Shown here one piece after another: positions 24,026-32,395 of a stretch of DNA of 35,019 nt. This stretch comes from Longimicrobium sp. (GTDB lineage: Bacteria > Gemmatimonadota > Gemmatimonadetes > Longimicrobiales > Longimicrobiaceae). Numbering within the stretch: position 1 is the first letter of the stretch; each line of letters starts with the position of its first letter. Where the stretch lies: positions 1 to 35,019 of the forward strand of contig DASVTZ010000079.1 in NCBI GenBank assembly GCA_036387335.1. The letters run 5' to 3'. A program made the translations under genes and the position numbers. The notes under the pieces are model-generated. The model ran no database searches and was not told the DNA's origin. It saw only the letters and a list, made by a program, of their open reading frames with translations.

Positions 24026-24319
24026 TTACGCGGCTTCGGCGACGAAATGCACTTCCATCTGCACGCCGGCGTGGGAGAGCATGTTGACGAGCGAGTCGAT
24101 GGTGAACTCGTCTATACGCCCGTTCATGATCTCGCTGATGCGTGGCTGAGTCGTTCCAAACACCTTCGCCGCTTCCGTCTGCTTCAATCCACGCTCGCGG
24201 ATCGTGCGCTTGATGTGGGCCATGAGGGTGGACCTCATCTTCAGGTTCTCCGCCTCTCCAACTTCGAATCCCAGATCTGCGAAGATGTTTCCGCCCGGAG
24301 GAGTGACGTGCTTAGCCAT
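24026..24319 (-). CDS. higA: HigA-like XRE antitoxin
   Basis: The 97-aa protein has a HTH (about residues 33-80) with KRTIRERGLKQTEAAKVFG, TTQPRISEIMNGRIDEFT and IDSLVNMLSHAGVQMEV. This is the pattern of small HTH antitoxins encoded after Gp49-like/HigB toxins. It should bind and block the toxin and repress its own operon. It starts 8 bp after the toxin stop, in the toxin-first order typical of higBA. Confidence 0.88.
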   Translation of the reverse strand: MAKHVTPPGGNIFADLGFEVGEAENLKMRSTLMAHIKRTIRERGLKQTEAAKVFGTTQPRISEIMNGRIDEFTIDSLVNMLSHAGVQMEVHFVAEAA

Positions 24320-24327
24320 CGGCGTGC

Positions 24328-24696
24328 TCAGGGTTGGCGTTTCCGCGCGCGTTGTTCGTTCATCAACTCCGTGTAGTGCTTCCTTGCGCGCTCGATGTCG
24401 TGCCGGCTCGTCTGCGGCGTCGTTTTCCGAAAGGCGTGCAGCACGTAGACGGCGTCATCGAACTTAGCCACGTATATGACGCGGTGCTCCAGCCTTCCGT
24501 TGCCGTCATCCGTCTTGATCCTGATCTCGCGGGCGCCGGAGCCTACCGTCGCGATCGGCTTCCAATCGCTCGGGTCTTCGCCCAAGGCCACCTGGTGGAG
24601 TTCGTACCCGGCCTGGCGCCGCGCCTTCGGAGGGAACGCGCTGATGTCTTCAAGGCTCGATCCCTCAAAGGCGACAGGTTTCTCGCCGCTTCTCAT
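24328..24696 (-). CDS. higB: HigB/Gp49-like toxin (RelE/ParE fold)
   Basis: Read from ATG 24696, the 122-aa protein carries the family pattern SLEDISAFPPKARRQAGYEL, DWKPIATVGSGAREIRI, HRVIYVAKFDDAVYVLHAF and RKTTPQTSRHDIERARKHY. Related HigB/RelE toxins cut mRNA on the ribosome; others in this family are less studied. The frame is open further upstream to 24780, but those residues do not belong to the family. With higA it forms a complete toxin-antitoxin pair directly upstream of the RNA-repair operon. Confidence 0.88.
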   Translation of the reverse strand: MRSGEKPVAFEGSSLEDISAFPPKARRQAGYELHQVALGEDPSDWKPIATVGSGAREIRIKTDDGNGRLEHRVIYVAKFDDAVYVLHAFRKTTPQTSRHDIERARKHYTELMNEQRARKRQP

Positions 24697-24726
24697 TCTA
24701 TACCCAGTTCCGATATGAAACAAGGC

Positions 24727-24745
24727 TCCAGGAATTGATCCTGGA
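24727..24745. promoter_or_regulatory. Candidate operator palindrome upstream of higB
   Basis: TCCAGGA-ATTGA-TCCTGGA is a perfect 7-bp inverted repeat 30 bp ahead of the higB ATG. Its size and place suit binding by HigA for autoregulation; this is inferred. Confidence 0.5.
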
Positions 24746-24799
24746 ATGGAGACGAGGGTGCTCGACAACCGATTTCGCAATCAATACGCCGCTCCCTCG

Positions 24800-24825
24800 G
24801 CCGGTGCCGCTTGCAATCGGCACCG
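24800..24825. terminator. Hairpin between DUF1851 gene and higBA (terminator-like, no T run)
   Basis: CCGGTGCCG (24800-24808) and CGGCACCGG (24817-24825) form a perfect 9-bp stem with an 8-nt loop. It lies about 60 bp after the stop of the DUF1851 gene. Without a T run it may be a weak terminator or an RNA-stabilising hairpin. Confidence 0.4.
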
Positions 24826-24882
24826 GTGGCCATTTCAAGCTACAAGCGAAGACGAGGCGTGTTTCCCTCCACCCTTCAGCCG

Positions 24883-25347
24883 TTAATCGGTAGTTCGAAG
24901 CTGAACCCGAGTCCCTGGCGGGGGGCTGACGATCTTTTCGCAGATCGGCCCCCACCCGTCCAGGTGATCGTAGAGGGTGCGGATGCGGAAGTTGGACGGC
25001 TCGTATTTGCCTCCGAGCGCGGGGAGCATTACGTAGCTGAAGCACTCGGACGCGCCGCGCGTCGGGCCCTGCGCTTCGATCGCATCCACGAGCCCCGGAC
25101 CGAACCAGAAGTTCCGCTGTTCCTCATCTTCCCAGGCCTCGGCCAGCGCGGACCGGCTGGGTGCAGCGGGGGTCAGCTCGATGCTCCCGACGTCGAGCCA
25201 GTGCACGGCGCCTCCCGTGTCTTCCAGGAACAGGTCTCCGAGGGCGGTGCCGAATAAGACCGTCCACGAGGAAGGCACCAGCCAACGCCAGTGCCGCAGT
25301 AGCCGCACATGGTCGAGATCGTCAGTGGCGATGCCGTACCGGTTCAT
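24883..25347 (-). CDS. DUF1851/Tdi1 C-terminal-type protein (putative immunity protein)
   Basis: Read from ATG 25347, the 154-aa protein has LFGTALGDLFLEDTGGAVHW, LDVGSIELT, WFGPGLVDAIEA, CFSYVMLPALGGKYEPSNF and the tail PPPGTRVQL. These match the pattern of the T6SS immunity protein Tdi1 C-terminal domain family (DUF1851). Some members neutralise secreted toxins; most are uncharacterised. No toxin or T6SS gene is visible here. It lies 32 bp after a small lipoprotein gene on the same strand. The frame continues upstream to 25728, but those residues are antisense-like and unlikely to be translated. Confidence 0.78.
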   Translation of the reverse strand: MNRYGIATDDLDHVRLLRHWRWLVPSSWTVLFGTALGDLFLEDTGGAVHWLDVGSIELTPAAPSRSALAEAWEDEEQRNFWFGPGLVDAIEAQGPTRGASECFSYVMLPALGGKYEPSNFRIRTLYDHLDGWGPICEKIVSPPPGTRVQLRTTD

Positions 25348-25379
25348 CAGAGTGGTTGGTCCGGGTACGCAAAGCCCAG

Positions 25380-25634
25380 TCACGGCTCCGGCGGCGGCGC
25401 CGCTTCTGCCGGAGTCGCGGCGGGCAGGGTCGCGTTGGTGTCGGCGGGCGTCATGGCGGCCGCTGTGGTGTCTGGAGTCGTTGGTGTCGGGGTCTGGGCG
25501 GCGGGGATGGCGGTCGAGGGGCCGGCGGGCTCGCTCTCGACGCCGCTCTTCTCGGTGGTCTGCGGAGCCTCCTTGGGATCGGAGCTGCACGCGGCGAGGA
25601 CGAGCAGGGCGAGCAGGGCGGCGGTCTTGAGCAT
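25380..25634 (-). CDS. Small lipoprotein, Pro/Thr/Ala-rich
   Basis: The 84-aa protein starts MLKTAALLALLVLAAC-SS, a clean lipobox with Cys16 as the lipidation site. The rest is low-complexity Pro/Thr/Ala/Glu (for example TPTPTTPDTTAAA) and probably disordered. I recognise no domain. It sits between the M14 carboxypeptidase and DUF1851 genes, 42 and 32 bp away, in the same orientation, and probably belongs to the same transcript. Confidence 0.7.
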   Translation of the reverse strand: MLKTAALLALLVLAACSSDPKEAPQTTEKSGVESEPAGPSTAIPAAQTPTPTTPDTTAAAMTPADTNATLPAATPAEAAPPPEP

Positions 25635-25676
25635 GGTATCCGTTGGCTTGAGGATCGGCGCGAGTCCGCGGGTGCG

Positions 25677-27038
25677 TTACTGGACCGGCGGTGGAGCTCT
25701 GCGGGACGTGTCCGCGTCGATCCTCCACACCACCGCGCTAGCGGGGTCGCGGCCACGGCGGAGGACGAACGATGCGGGGCGGTCCACCATCAGCGCCGCG
25801 CGGCCGGGGACGTCCTGCGCGAGCGATTCGCGGCCCGGGTGCAGGAAGAGACCCGTCGCGACGATGGTGTCGCGGGCGGCGGCCTCGGCCAGGTCGCCGA
25901 CCTCCACGATGTGCCCGCCGCGGCGCGCCAGCGGATCTGCGAAGTTGATGGTCACATCGGCGCGGTACGGCTCCAGCCCTGGCACCACGATGGTGGAGCC
26001 GCGCACCAGCAGGTCGTTGACGGCCCTGCCGTTCTCGGGCAGTTCCTCGTAGCGGGCGGGGTCGGCGGCGGCGTAGGACTCGGTGGCGATGGCGTCGAGC
26101 GCGGCCAGGAGCGACACGAAGTTCACCCGCCGCAGGTACTGCTTTTCGGGATCGTTGCGCCAGCCGCCGGACTCGATGAGCACCGTGCTCGTCCCCAAGC
26201 TCTGCATCAGGTCGCCGAAGGCGCGCGGGTTGTAGGTGTCGTCGTAGCACGTGACGTGGCCGGCCACCAGCGGCTCGGCGGCCATGCGCACCACCGCCGC
26301 CACACGCTTTGCCCGCATGCGCACGGCGTTGTCCTCAGGCGTGGGGCCGAACGGCGGCGCGAGCAGCGCGATGGCCGCCAGCCGGTCGCTCGTGCCGACG
26401 CGGGCGCGGACGTCCTGGTCGTGAAGGTTGAAGCCAAACTGGGGGCGGAACCGCTCGTGCTCCGCGCGCAGCAGCCGTCCCTCGGGGGTGGCCTGCGCCC
26501 GCGCGTCGCGGTTGACGTCGATCCCCATCGCGTTGCGCCGCTGGAAGCGCTCGGCGCCGTCCGGGTTCAGCATGGGGAGGGCCTCGATGGTCAGCCGCTC
26601 GGCCAGGCGGCGTGCGCGCGGGTCGTCCGGCGCTTCGGCCAGGAAGCGGAAGAGGTCCGCGAGCGCCATCGTGGCGGTGGACTCGTTACCGTGCATCTGC
26701 GACCAGAGCAGGACGCGCGTGGGGCCTGTGCCGTAGCGCACGCGGTAGATCGGGCGCCCCTCGGCCGAGCGCCCTGCCTCCTCGCGCTCGGGCCCGCCCG
26801 CGGCATCCACGATCGGTCCCAGCGCGCTCCACAGCTCCCCGTGCGTGAACTCGCGTGTGCCGAGGGCGGCCACGCGGTAGCGCTCGTGCAGCCGCGTGAG
26901 CTCGCCCGTGTCCGCGCCCGCGAGGAACCCCTCCGTGAGGGCCTGCCGCCGCGCGCACGCAAAGAGCGCGAGCGGCAGCAGGACGACGGCGAGCGCACGC
27001 CCGCCCGCTGCGCGGCGCATCGGGCTCGGGAAGCGCAT
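25677..27038 (-). CDS. M14-family zinc carboxypeptidase, lipoprotein
   Basis: The 453-aa protein has a lipobox-like leader (LPLALFAC, Cys28). The catalytic domain has the zinc ligands H116-GN-E119 and H206 (GFNLHDQD), with MLNPDGAERFQRRNAMGIDV and N176-R177 for substrate binding. The likely catalytic Glu is E289 in VLIESGGW. It should remove C-terminal residues from peptides outside the cytoplasm. A start at 27020 is also possible and would give a tighter leader. It begins 5 bp after the M20 gene stop, so the two peptidase-type genes are in one operon. Confidence 0.9.
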   Translation of the reverse strand: MRFPSPMRRAAGGRALAVVLLPLALFACARRQALTEGFLAGADTGELTRLHERYRVAALGTREFTHGELWSALGPIVDAAGGPEREEAGRSAEGRPIYRVRYGTGPTRVLLWSQMHGNESTATMALADLFRFLAEAPDDPRARRLAERLTIEALPMLNPDGAERFQRRNAMGIDVNRDARAQATPEGRLLRAEHERFRPQFGFNLHDQDVRARVGTSDRLAAIALLAPPFGPTPEDNAVRMRAKRVAAVVRMAAEPLVAGHVTCYDDTYNPRAFGDLMQSLGTSTVLIESGGWRNDPEKQYLRRVNFVSLLAALDAIATESYAAADPARYEELPENGRAVNDLLVRGSTIVVPGLEPYRADVTINFADPLARRGGHIVEVGDLAEAAARDTIVATGLFLHPGRESLAQDVPGRAALMVDRPASFVLRRGRDPASAVVWRIDADTSRRAPPPVQ

Positions 27039-27043
27039 GGTGG

Positions 27044-28384
27044 TCAGCGGCGCGGGGCGGGGCGGGCCAGGTAGTCCACCGCGAGCTGCGTCATGGCGCG
27101 CACGCCCACGGGGAGCGCGCCCTCATCGGCGAAGAAGAGGGGCGAGTGGTTGGGCGCCACTTTGGTGAGGTCCTGCCCGGCGGGGACCACGCCCAGGAAG
27201 ATGAAGAGCCCCGGCACCTGCGCCTGGAACTCGGAGAAGTCCTCCGCGCCCATGGTGGGCGGCACCAGCTGCACGCGCTCCGCGCCGCCGACGCGCTGGA
27301 GGGTGGGGAGCATCCGCTCGGTGAGCGCGGGATCGTTGAAGGTGAGCGGCGCCACGCCCTTGTCGATCACCACCTGCGCGGTGGCGCCGGCGCTCTGCGC
27401 GATCATCTCGGCGGTGCGGCGGATGCGGTCATGCACGTCGGTCTGCATGTCCTTGTCGAGCGTGCGGATGGTGCCCACCATCACCACCGAGTCGGGGATG
27501 ATGTTGCCGCGAACCCCGCCGTTGATGCTCCCGATGGTCACGACGATCGGCGCGGTGGTCAGGTTGCTCTGCCGGCTGGCGATGGTCTGCAGCCCCTGGA
27601 CGATCTGCGCGCTGATGACGATGGGGTCCACGCCGCTCCACGGTACAGCGCCGTGCGTCTGACGGCCGCGCACGATAATGCGCAGGTTGTCCGCGGCGGC
27701 CATCGCGCCGCGCGGGCGGTACGAGATGGTGCCCACCGGCGCCGGGATGACGCCCACGTGCAGCCCGAAGATGGCTTCCGGCTTCGGGTTCTCCAGCACG
27801 CCCTCCCTCACCATCATCTTCGCGCCGCCCTCCTCGCCGGCGGGCGGGCCCTCCTCGGCGGGCTGGAAGATGAACTTCACCGTTCCCGGGAGCTGCGCGC
27901 GCATCCCGGCCAGCACCTCCGCGGCGCCCATCAGGATGGCGACGTGGTTGTCGTGCCCGCAGGCGTGCATCACCCCCACCTGCTGGCCGTTGTACTCCGT
28001 CCTCGCCTTCGACGCGAAGGGGAGGTTCACCTGCTCCGTCACCGGCAGCGCGTCCATGTCCGCCCGCAGCGCCACCACGGGCCCCGGCCGCCCGCCCTTG
28101 AGCACGCCCACGACGCCGGTGTGCGCGACCTCCGTCTGCACCTCCATCCCCAGGGCGCGCAGGTGCTCGGCGACGAGGCGGGCGGTGCGCACCTCGCGGT
28201 TCCCCAGCTCCGGGTTCTGGTGGATGTCGCGCCGCCACGCCACCACCTTGGGCGTCACCGCCTCCACGCGCCGCTGGATGTCGGCATCCGCCGGCCCGCC
28301 CTGCGCCGCGGCGGGGAGCGGCGCCAGCGCGAGCGCACCCAGCAGCCAGGCGGCGCGGGCGGGGGAACTCTGGATACTGCGCAT
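27044..28384 (-). CDS. Secreted M20-family amidohydrolase (amidase/aminoacylase type)
   Basis: From ATG 28384 the 446-aa protein has a signal peptide (residues 1-28, ending LPAAAQG). M20 metal-binding motifs follow: RADMDALPV at 108-115, MH140-A-C-G-H144, and a Glu-rich PAEEGPPAGEEGG region. The dimerisation domain and a C-terminal TMGAEDFSEF motif are also present. This matches the hippurate hydrolase/IAA-amino acid amidase subgroup, which releases amino acids from N-acyl conjugates. The substrate is unknown. An earlier in-frame ATG at 28456 falls inside the palindromic repeat and gives no leader, so it was not used. It heads the M20-M14-lipoprotein-DUF1851 run. Confidence 0.9.
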   Translation of the reverse strand: MRSIQSSPARAAWLLGALALAPLPAAAQGGPADADIQRRVEAVTPKVVAWRRDIHQNPELGNREVRTARLVAEHLRALGMEVQTEVAHTGVVGVLKGGRPGPVVALRADMDALPVTEQVNLPFASKARTEYNGQQVGVMHACGHDNHVAILMGAAEVLAGMRAQLPGTVKFIFQPAEEGPPAGEEGGAKMMVREGVLENPKPEAIFGLHVGVIPAPVGTISYRPRGAMAAADNLRIIVRGRQTHGAVPWSGVDPIVISAQIVQGLQTIASRQSNLTTAPIVVTIGSINGGVRGNIIPDSVVMVGTIRTLDKDMQTDVHDRIRRTAEMIAQSAGATAQVVIDKGVAPLTFNDPALTERMLPTLQRVGGAERVQLVPPTMGAEDFSEFQAQVPGLFIFLGVVPAGQDLTKVAPNHSPLFFADEGALPVGVRAMTQLAVDYLARPAPRR

Positions 28385-28451
28385 CGGAAAGCTCCTGGTC
28401 ACGAATCGTTGAAAAGGGGCGGTCAAGAATATAGAACGAACGGCGAAAAGC

Positions 28452-28533
28452 ATCACACAGAGGGCACAGAGGGAACCGCAAAGGCGCAGAGAGAATCCCC
28501 TCCTTCCGTTCTTTCAGTGCGTCTCTGTGTGAT
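28452..28533. repeat. Palindromic intergenic repeat of the CTCTGTGT family, copy C
   Basis: Ends ATCACACAGAG (28452-28462) and CTCTGTGTGAT (28523-28533) are exact inverted copies around a 60-nt centre. The right end stops 5 bp before the stop codon of the GGDEF-EAL gene, so the element occupies nearly all of the gap after it. Confidence 0.88.
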
Positions 28534-28538
28534 ATTTC

Positions 28539-30296
28539 CTACCAGCGCGGCCCATCCGCCAGCAGCGAGGCGAGGGCGGGGGCGGCGATGGGGCGGGAGA
28601 AGAAGTAGCCCTGCGCGTAGTCGAAACCCACCTCGCGCACACGCCGCAGGTCCGCCTCGGTCTCCACGCCCTCGGCGATGACCTGGAGGTTCAGGGCGCG
28701 GATCAGGGCGACGATGGAGCGCAGGATCACCGGGTCGTCGCCGCCGCGCGCCACGAAGGAGCGGTCGATCTTGACCGCGTCCACCGGCAGCCGCTCCAGG
28801 TAGGCGAGCGACGAGTAGCCGGTGCCGAAGTCGTCCAGGTGGATCACCACGCCGAGCGCGCGCAGCTCGTGGAGGGCCGCGATCGCCGTCTCCGCGTTGC
28901 GGACGATCTCGCCCTCGGTGATCTCCAGCGCCAGCCGCCGCGCGGGAAGGCCGCATCCGTGGAGCACGCGCTGGACCTCGGCCACCAGGCGGGGGTCGCC
29001 TAGGTGCGCGGCGGAGACGTTGACGCTCACGCTCAGCTCCGCGTCCGCGGCGGCCACCTCGCACGCCCGCTCCATGGCGAGCATGTCCAGCGGAAAGGAG
29101 AGCCCCACCTCCTCGGCGATGCGTACGAAGCGGTCCGCCGCGATCGCCCCCAGCTCGGGATGCGACCAGCGCGAAAGGGCCTCCGCTCCCGCGATGACGC
29201 CGTCCGAGAGCCGCACGATGGGCTGGAAGTGCACCTCCAGCCCGCCGGACGAAAGCGCCTCCGCCAGCCCGCTCTCCAGCGCGAGCCGCTCCTGCACGTG
29301 CGCGTGGAGCTCCGCGTCGAAGAGGACCACGCCGCCGCGGCGCGCCTCCTTGGCCCGGTACAGCGCCAGGTCCGCGCGGCGGATCAGCTCGTTGCCGCTC
29401 ACGTCGCCGGCGACGGCGGTTCCCGTGCTGCCGCGCACCCGCACGCGCCGTCCGGACACCTCGATCCACCCAAGGCACCCGTCGACCACCTCGGCGACGT
29501 GGGCCGCGAGGGACTCCTCGTCGCATGCGGGGACGCTGAAGACGAACTCGTCGCCGCCGAAGCGGGCGACGAACGCTTCGGGGCCCGCGCACTTCCGCAG
29601 CCGTGTGCCCACCTCGCACAGCACCTCGTCGCCGGCGGCGTGGCCGAGGCTGTCGTTGACGACCTTGAAGCCGTCCAGGTCCAGGAAGGAGAGGGCGATC
29701 CGCGCGCCCGGCTCGGCCAGGACGCGGTCGAGGTGCTCCAGGAGCGCGGCGCGGTTCGGCAGGCCGGTGAGGGGATCGTGGAGCGCCGCGTGCCGCAGCC
29801 GGTCCTCCGCGCGCCTGCGCTCGGTGACGTCGCGGCCGATCACCTGCGCGCCTGGCCGTCCCCTGACGAGCACCGGCACCGAGATGATCTCCACGATGCG
29901 CACGCTCCCGTCGCGGTGCATCAGCCGCAGCTCGACCACCTCGGGCGAGACGCGCTCGTCGAAGACCCGCTTCATGCGGTCCAGCACGCGAGCGCGGTCA
30001 TCCGGGTGCACGAAGCCCAGCAGCGAGCGCCCGACCACTTCCTCCGGAGTGAAGCCCACCGCCCGTGCCGCGGCGCGATTGGCGTACAGCAGCCCGCCCT
30101 CGTCGTAGAGGAAGATGGGCTCGGGCGACTGCTCGACCAGGGTGTGGCAGTCCTCCTCGGTCCATCCGAAGCGGCTCGACCACGGATCGGGGAACTCGAC
30201 CGACAGCTCGGGAAACGCATCGGCGAGGACCTCCCGCAGCGCCTCGCGCATCCCTTCATCCACCCCGATCAGGATCAGCCGCGGGTGCCTATCCAC
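28539..30296 (-). CDS. PAS-GGDEF-EAL cyclic-di-GMP signalling protein
   Basis: From GTG 30296 (GGAG 8 nt ahead; ATG 30251 is the alternative) the 585-aa protein starts with a short receiver-like strand/helix (RLILIGVDEGMREALREVLA). A PAS/PAC domain (about 50-165), a GGDEF domain with FGGDEF at 246-251, and an EAL domain with E371-A-L and later LDDFGTGYSSLAYL follow. GGDEF makes and EAL degrades c-di-GMP. Both active-site motifs look intact, but no RxxD inhibitory site is seen just before GGDEF. No membrane helix is present. It lies 77 bp downstream of the SGNH esterase gene. The net activity cannot be told from sequence. Confidence 0.9.
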   Translation of the reverse strand: MDRHPRLILIGVDEGMREALREVLADAFPELSVEFPDPWSSRFGWTEEDCHTLVEQSPEPIFLYDEGGLLYANRAAARAVGFTPEEVVGRSLLGFVHPDDRARVLDRMKRVFDERVSPEVVELRLMHRDGSVRIVEIISVPVLVRGRPGAQVIGRDVTERRRAEDRLRHAALHDPLTGLPNRAALLEHLDRVLAEPGARIALSFLDLDGFKVVNDSLGHAAGDEVLCEVGTRLRKCAGPEAFVARFGGDEFVFSVPACDEESLAAHVAEVVDGCLGWIEVSGRRVRVRGSTGTAVAGDVSGNELIRRADLALYRAKEARRGGVVLFDAELHAHVQERLALESGLAEALSSGGLEVHFQPIVRLSDGVIAGAEALSRWSHPELGAIAADRFVRIAEEVGLSFPLDMLAMERACEVAAADAELSVSVNVSAAHLGDPRLVAEVQRVLHGCGLPARRLALEITEGEIVRNAETAIAALHELRALGVVIHLDDFGTGYSSLAYLERLPVDAVKIDRSFVARGGDDPVILRSIVALIRALNLQVIAEGVETEADLRRVREVGFDYAQGYFFSRPIAAPALASLLADGPRW

Positions 30297-30373
30297 CAAT
30301 GTCGCTCCGGTCGCATGGGTCGCCCGTACGCGCGCGAGTCCACGCACGGAGCGCGCCCGCCGGCCCGCGCCCG

Positions 30374-31126
30374 TCACCGCCGCCTGCGAAGCGCCTGCGC
30401 GATCGCCCGCTCCGCGAGCGGCGCCATCACCCGGTACCCCGCCTCGTGCGGATGCACGCCGTCGGCGGAGAGGTCGCCGCGCAGCCCCTGCCGCTCGTCC
30501 GCCATCGCCGTGTGGAAGTCGAGGTACACGGCGCCGTGGCTCACCGCGTAGTCCCTGATCCACGTGTTCAGCGCGACGATGATCGGGGCCGGCTCCAGCT
30601 CCGGCTTCCACCGGTAGCGGAACGCCGGCAGGACCGACGCGAGCACCACCCGGATGCCGTTCGCCTGCGCCAGCTCCGTCATCGACGCGATGTTGTCCTG
30701 GATCATCTCCAGCGTGGCCGGCCCGGTGTTTCCCGCGATGTCGTTGGTCCCCGCGAGGATCACGACGACGCGCGGCTTCAGCGCGATCACGTCCTGGCGG
30801 AAGCGCACCAGCATCTGCGGCGTCGTCTGGCCGCTGATGCCGCGCGCTACGTACGGCTTCCCCGGGAACATCGCGGCGAAGTGCGGCGCCCATCCTTCCA
30901 CGATGGAGTTGCCCATGAAGACGACCCGCTCCTCGCCCCTCCGAGGCGGCCCCAGCGCGGCGTTCTCCGCGCGGAAGCGCTCCAGGTACGCCCAGTCCGT
31001 CCGCAGCCGGTCCGGCGTCTGGGCCTGAGCGGAGGCGGCGGGCGCGGCGATGGCGCCTCCGACCGCCGCCGCCTTCGTGAGCGCCTTCAGCATGTCGCGG
31101 ATGAACGTCGCGGCGCGCGCCGTCAT
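30374..31126 (-). CDS. Secreted SGNH/GDSL-family esterase
   Basis: The 250-aa protein has an N-terminal hydrophobic leader (residues 12-36, ending SAQAQ). SGNH blocks follow: catalytic Ser74 in FMGNSIVEG, Gly99 in RGISGQT, Asn128 in LAGTNDIAGNTG, and D222-GV-H225 in SADGVHPHEAG. These enzymes hydrolyse esters such as acetyl groups on carbohydrates or peptidoglycan. ATG 31126 overlaps the beta-lactamase-fold gene stop by 4 bp, so the two are translationally coupled. M12 (31093) would give a more usual leader and is an alternative. The substrate is unknown. Confidence 0.9.
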   Translation of the reverse strand: MTARAATFIRDMLKALTKAAAVGGAIAAPAASAQAQTPDRLRTDWAYLERFRAENAALGPPRRGEERVVFMGNSIVEGWAPHFAAMFPGKPYVARGISGQTTPQMLVRFRQDVIALKPRVVVILAGTNDIAGNTGPATLEMIQDNIASMTELAQANGIRVVLASVLPAFRYRWKPELEPAPIIVALNTWIRDYAVSHGAVYLDFHTAMADERQGLRGDLSADGVHPHEAGYRVMAPLAERAIAQALRRRR

Positions 31127-32373
31127 CTGCCTCCGCGGTCGCGGCTCCGTGGCGCGGGGCCTGTCACGGAGCGCTGCACGGCATCGGCGACGGCGATGCG
31201 CAGGGGGCCGAGCTTCGGGTTGTCGCGGGTGGGGTTGATGCGGTTCGTCAGCAGCACCACGAAGACGCCGTTCACGGGGTCCATCCAGATGGAGGTGCCG
31301 GTGAAGCCCGTGTGGCCGAACGAGGTCGGGGAGAAGTAGCGGCCCGCGCTCGATCCGGGGTACGGCGTGTCCCACCCCAGCGCCCGGCTGGACGTTTCGG
31401 GGTTCTGGCGCCGCGTCCAGCGCGAGATGGTCTCGGGGCGCAGGATGCGCACGCCGCCGTACTCGCCGCCGTTCAGCATCATGGTGGCGAAGACGCCCAG
31501 ATCGCGCGCGCTGGAGAAGAGCCCCGCGTGCCCCGCCACGCCGCCGAGCGACCATGCGTTCTCATCGTGCACCACGCCCCACACCTGCCCGCCGCGGAAC
31601 GCCTGCACCTCGGTGGGCGCGATGCGCGGGCGGAGCGACTCGGGCGGATTGAACCGCGTGTCGCGCATCCCCAGCGGCTCGAAGACGCGCTTGCCCAGGA
31701 ACGCGTCGAGCGGCTCGCCCGTCACGCGCTCCACCACTAGCTGGAGGACGATCAGGTTCCAGTCGATGTACTCGAAGTGCGTGCCCGGCGGGTGCGCCAG
31801 CGGGCGGGCGTTGATGGCCTTGAGGTACTCCTCGCGCCCCTTCGCCTCGCGATACAGCGTGTGGTACGCGTTCATCCCGCTGTTGTGCGCGAGGAGCATG
31901 CGCGGGGTGATCGCCGCCTTGTCGGGCGCGTCGAAGCCGGGAAGGTACCGTGTGACGGGGCGGTCGAGGTCGAGCCGCCCCTCCTCCTCCAGGATCATCG
32001 CCGCGGTCGTGGTGGCGACCACTTTGGTGAGGGAGGCGAGGTCGTACAGCGTGCTGTCGGTGACGGCGGGCGCGCCCTGCGCCCAGTCCGTGCGCCCGTA
32101 CCCCTTGCTCGCCACGATCCGCCCGCTCCGCCCTACGGCGATGGCCGCCCCGGGAGAGGCGCGGTCCGCGATGGCCGCCTCGATGATCGAATCGAGCGAC
32201 GGGATCAGCCGTTCGCTCATCCCCACCTCCGCCGGCGTCGCGAGCGCTGGGCGCGGGGCGGGGCGCGGCGCCGCAACCGCTGGAGGCGCCGCCGCGGGCT
32301 TCTCGCGCGTCGGAGCGGGCGAGGGTGCGCACGCGGCCAGCAGCGGGATCGCGGCGAACAAGACTCGGTTCAT
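31123..32373 (-). CDS. Class C beta-lactamase-fold serine hydrolase, lipoprotein
   Basis: The 416-aa protein has a lipobox (LLAAC15) and a Pro/Ala linker. The class C/esterase catalytic domain has S114-LT-K117 (DLASLTKVVATT), Y201-ID-WN in place of the YxN motif, and H353-TG355 in place of KTG. These features fit the broad EstB/CubicO group of carboxylesterases, D-aminopeptidases and transpeptidase relatives rather than a true antibiotic-resistance enzyme. It precedes and overlaps the SGNH esterase gene by 4 bp, suggesting joint action on an envelope substrate. A repeat lies upstream. Confidence 0.9.
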   Translation of the reverse strand: MNRVLFAAIPLLAACAPSPAPTREKPAAAPPAVAAPRPAPRPALATPAEVGMSERLIPSLDSIIEAAIADRASPGAAIAVGRSGRIVASKGYGRTDWAQGAPAVTDSTLYDLASLTKVVATTTAAMILEEEGRLDLDRPVTRYLPGFDAPDKAAITPRMLLAHNSGMNAYHTLYREAKGREEYLKAINARPLAHPPGTHFEYIDWNLIVLQLVVERVTGEPLDAFLGKRVFEPLGMRDTRFNPPESLRPRIAPTEVQAFRGGQVWGVVHDENAWSLGGVAGHAGLFSSARDLGVFATMMLNGGEYGGVRILRPETISRWTRRQNPETSSRALGWDTPYPGSSAGRYFSPTSFGHTGFTGTSIWMDPVNGVFVVLLTNRINPTRDNPKLGPLRIAVADAVQRSVTGPAPRSRDRGGR

Positions 32374-32395
32374 AACATCTCCAGGGAACGGCTGG

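Noticed and set aside
30297-30893. N-terminal extension of the GGDEF-EAL frame to 30893
   Set aside because: The added residues are antisense to the SGNH esterase gene and Arg/Ala-rich. The GTG at 30296 has a ribosome-binding site and starts a sensible protein.
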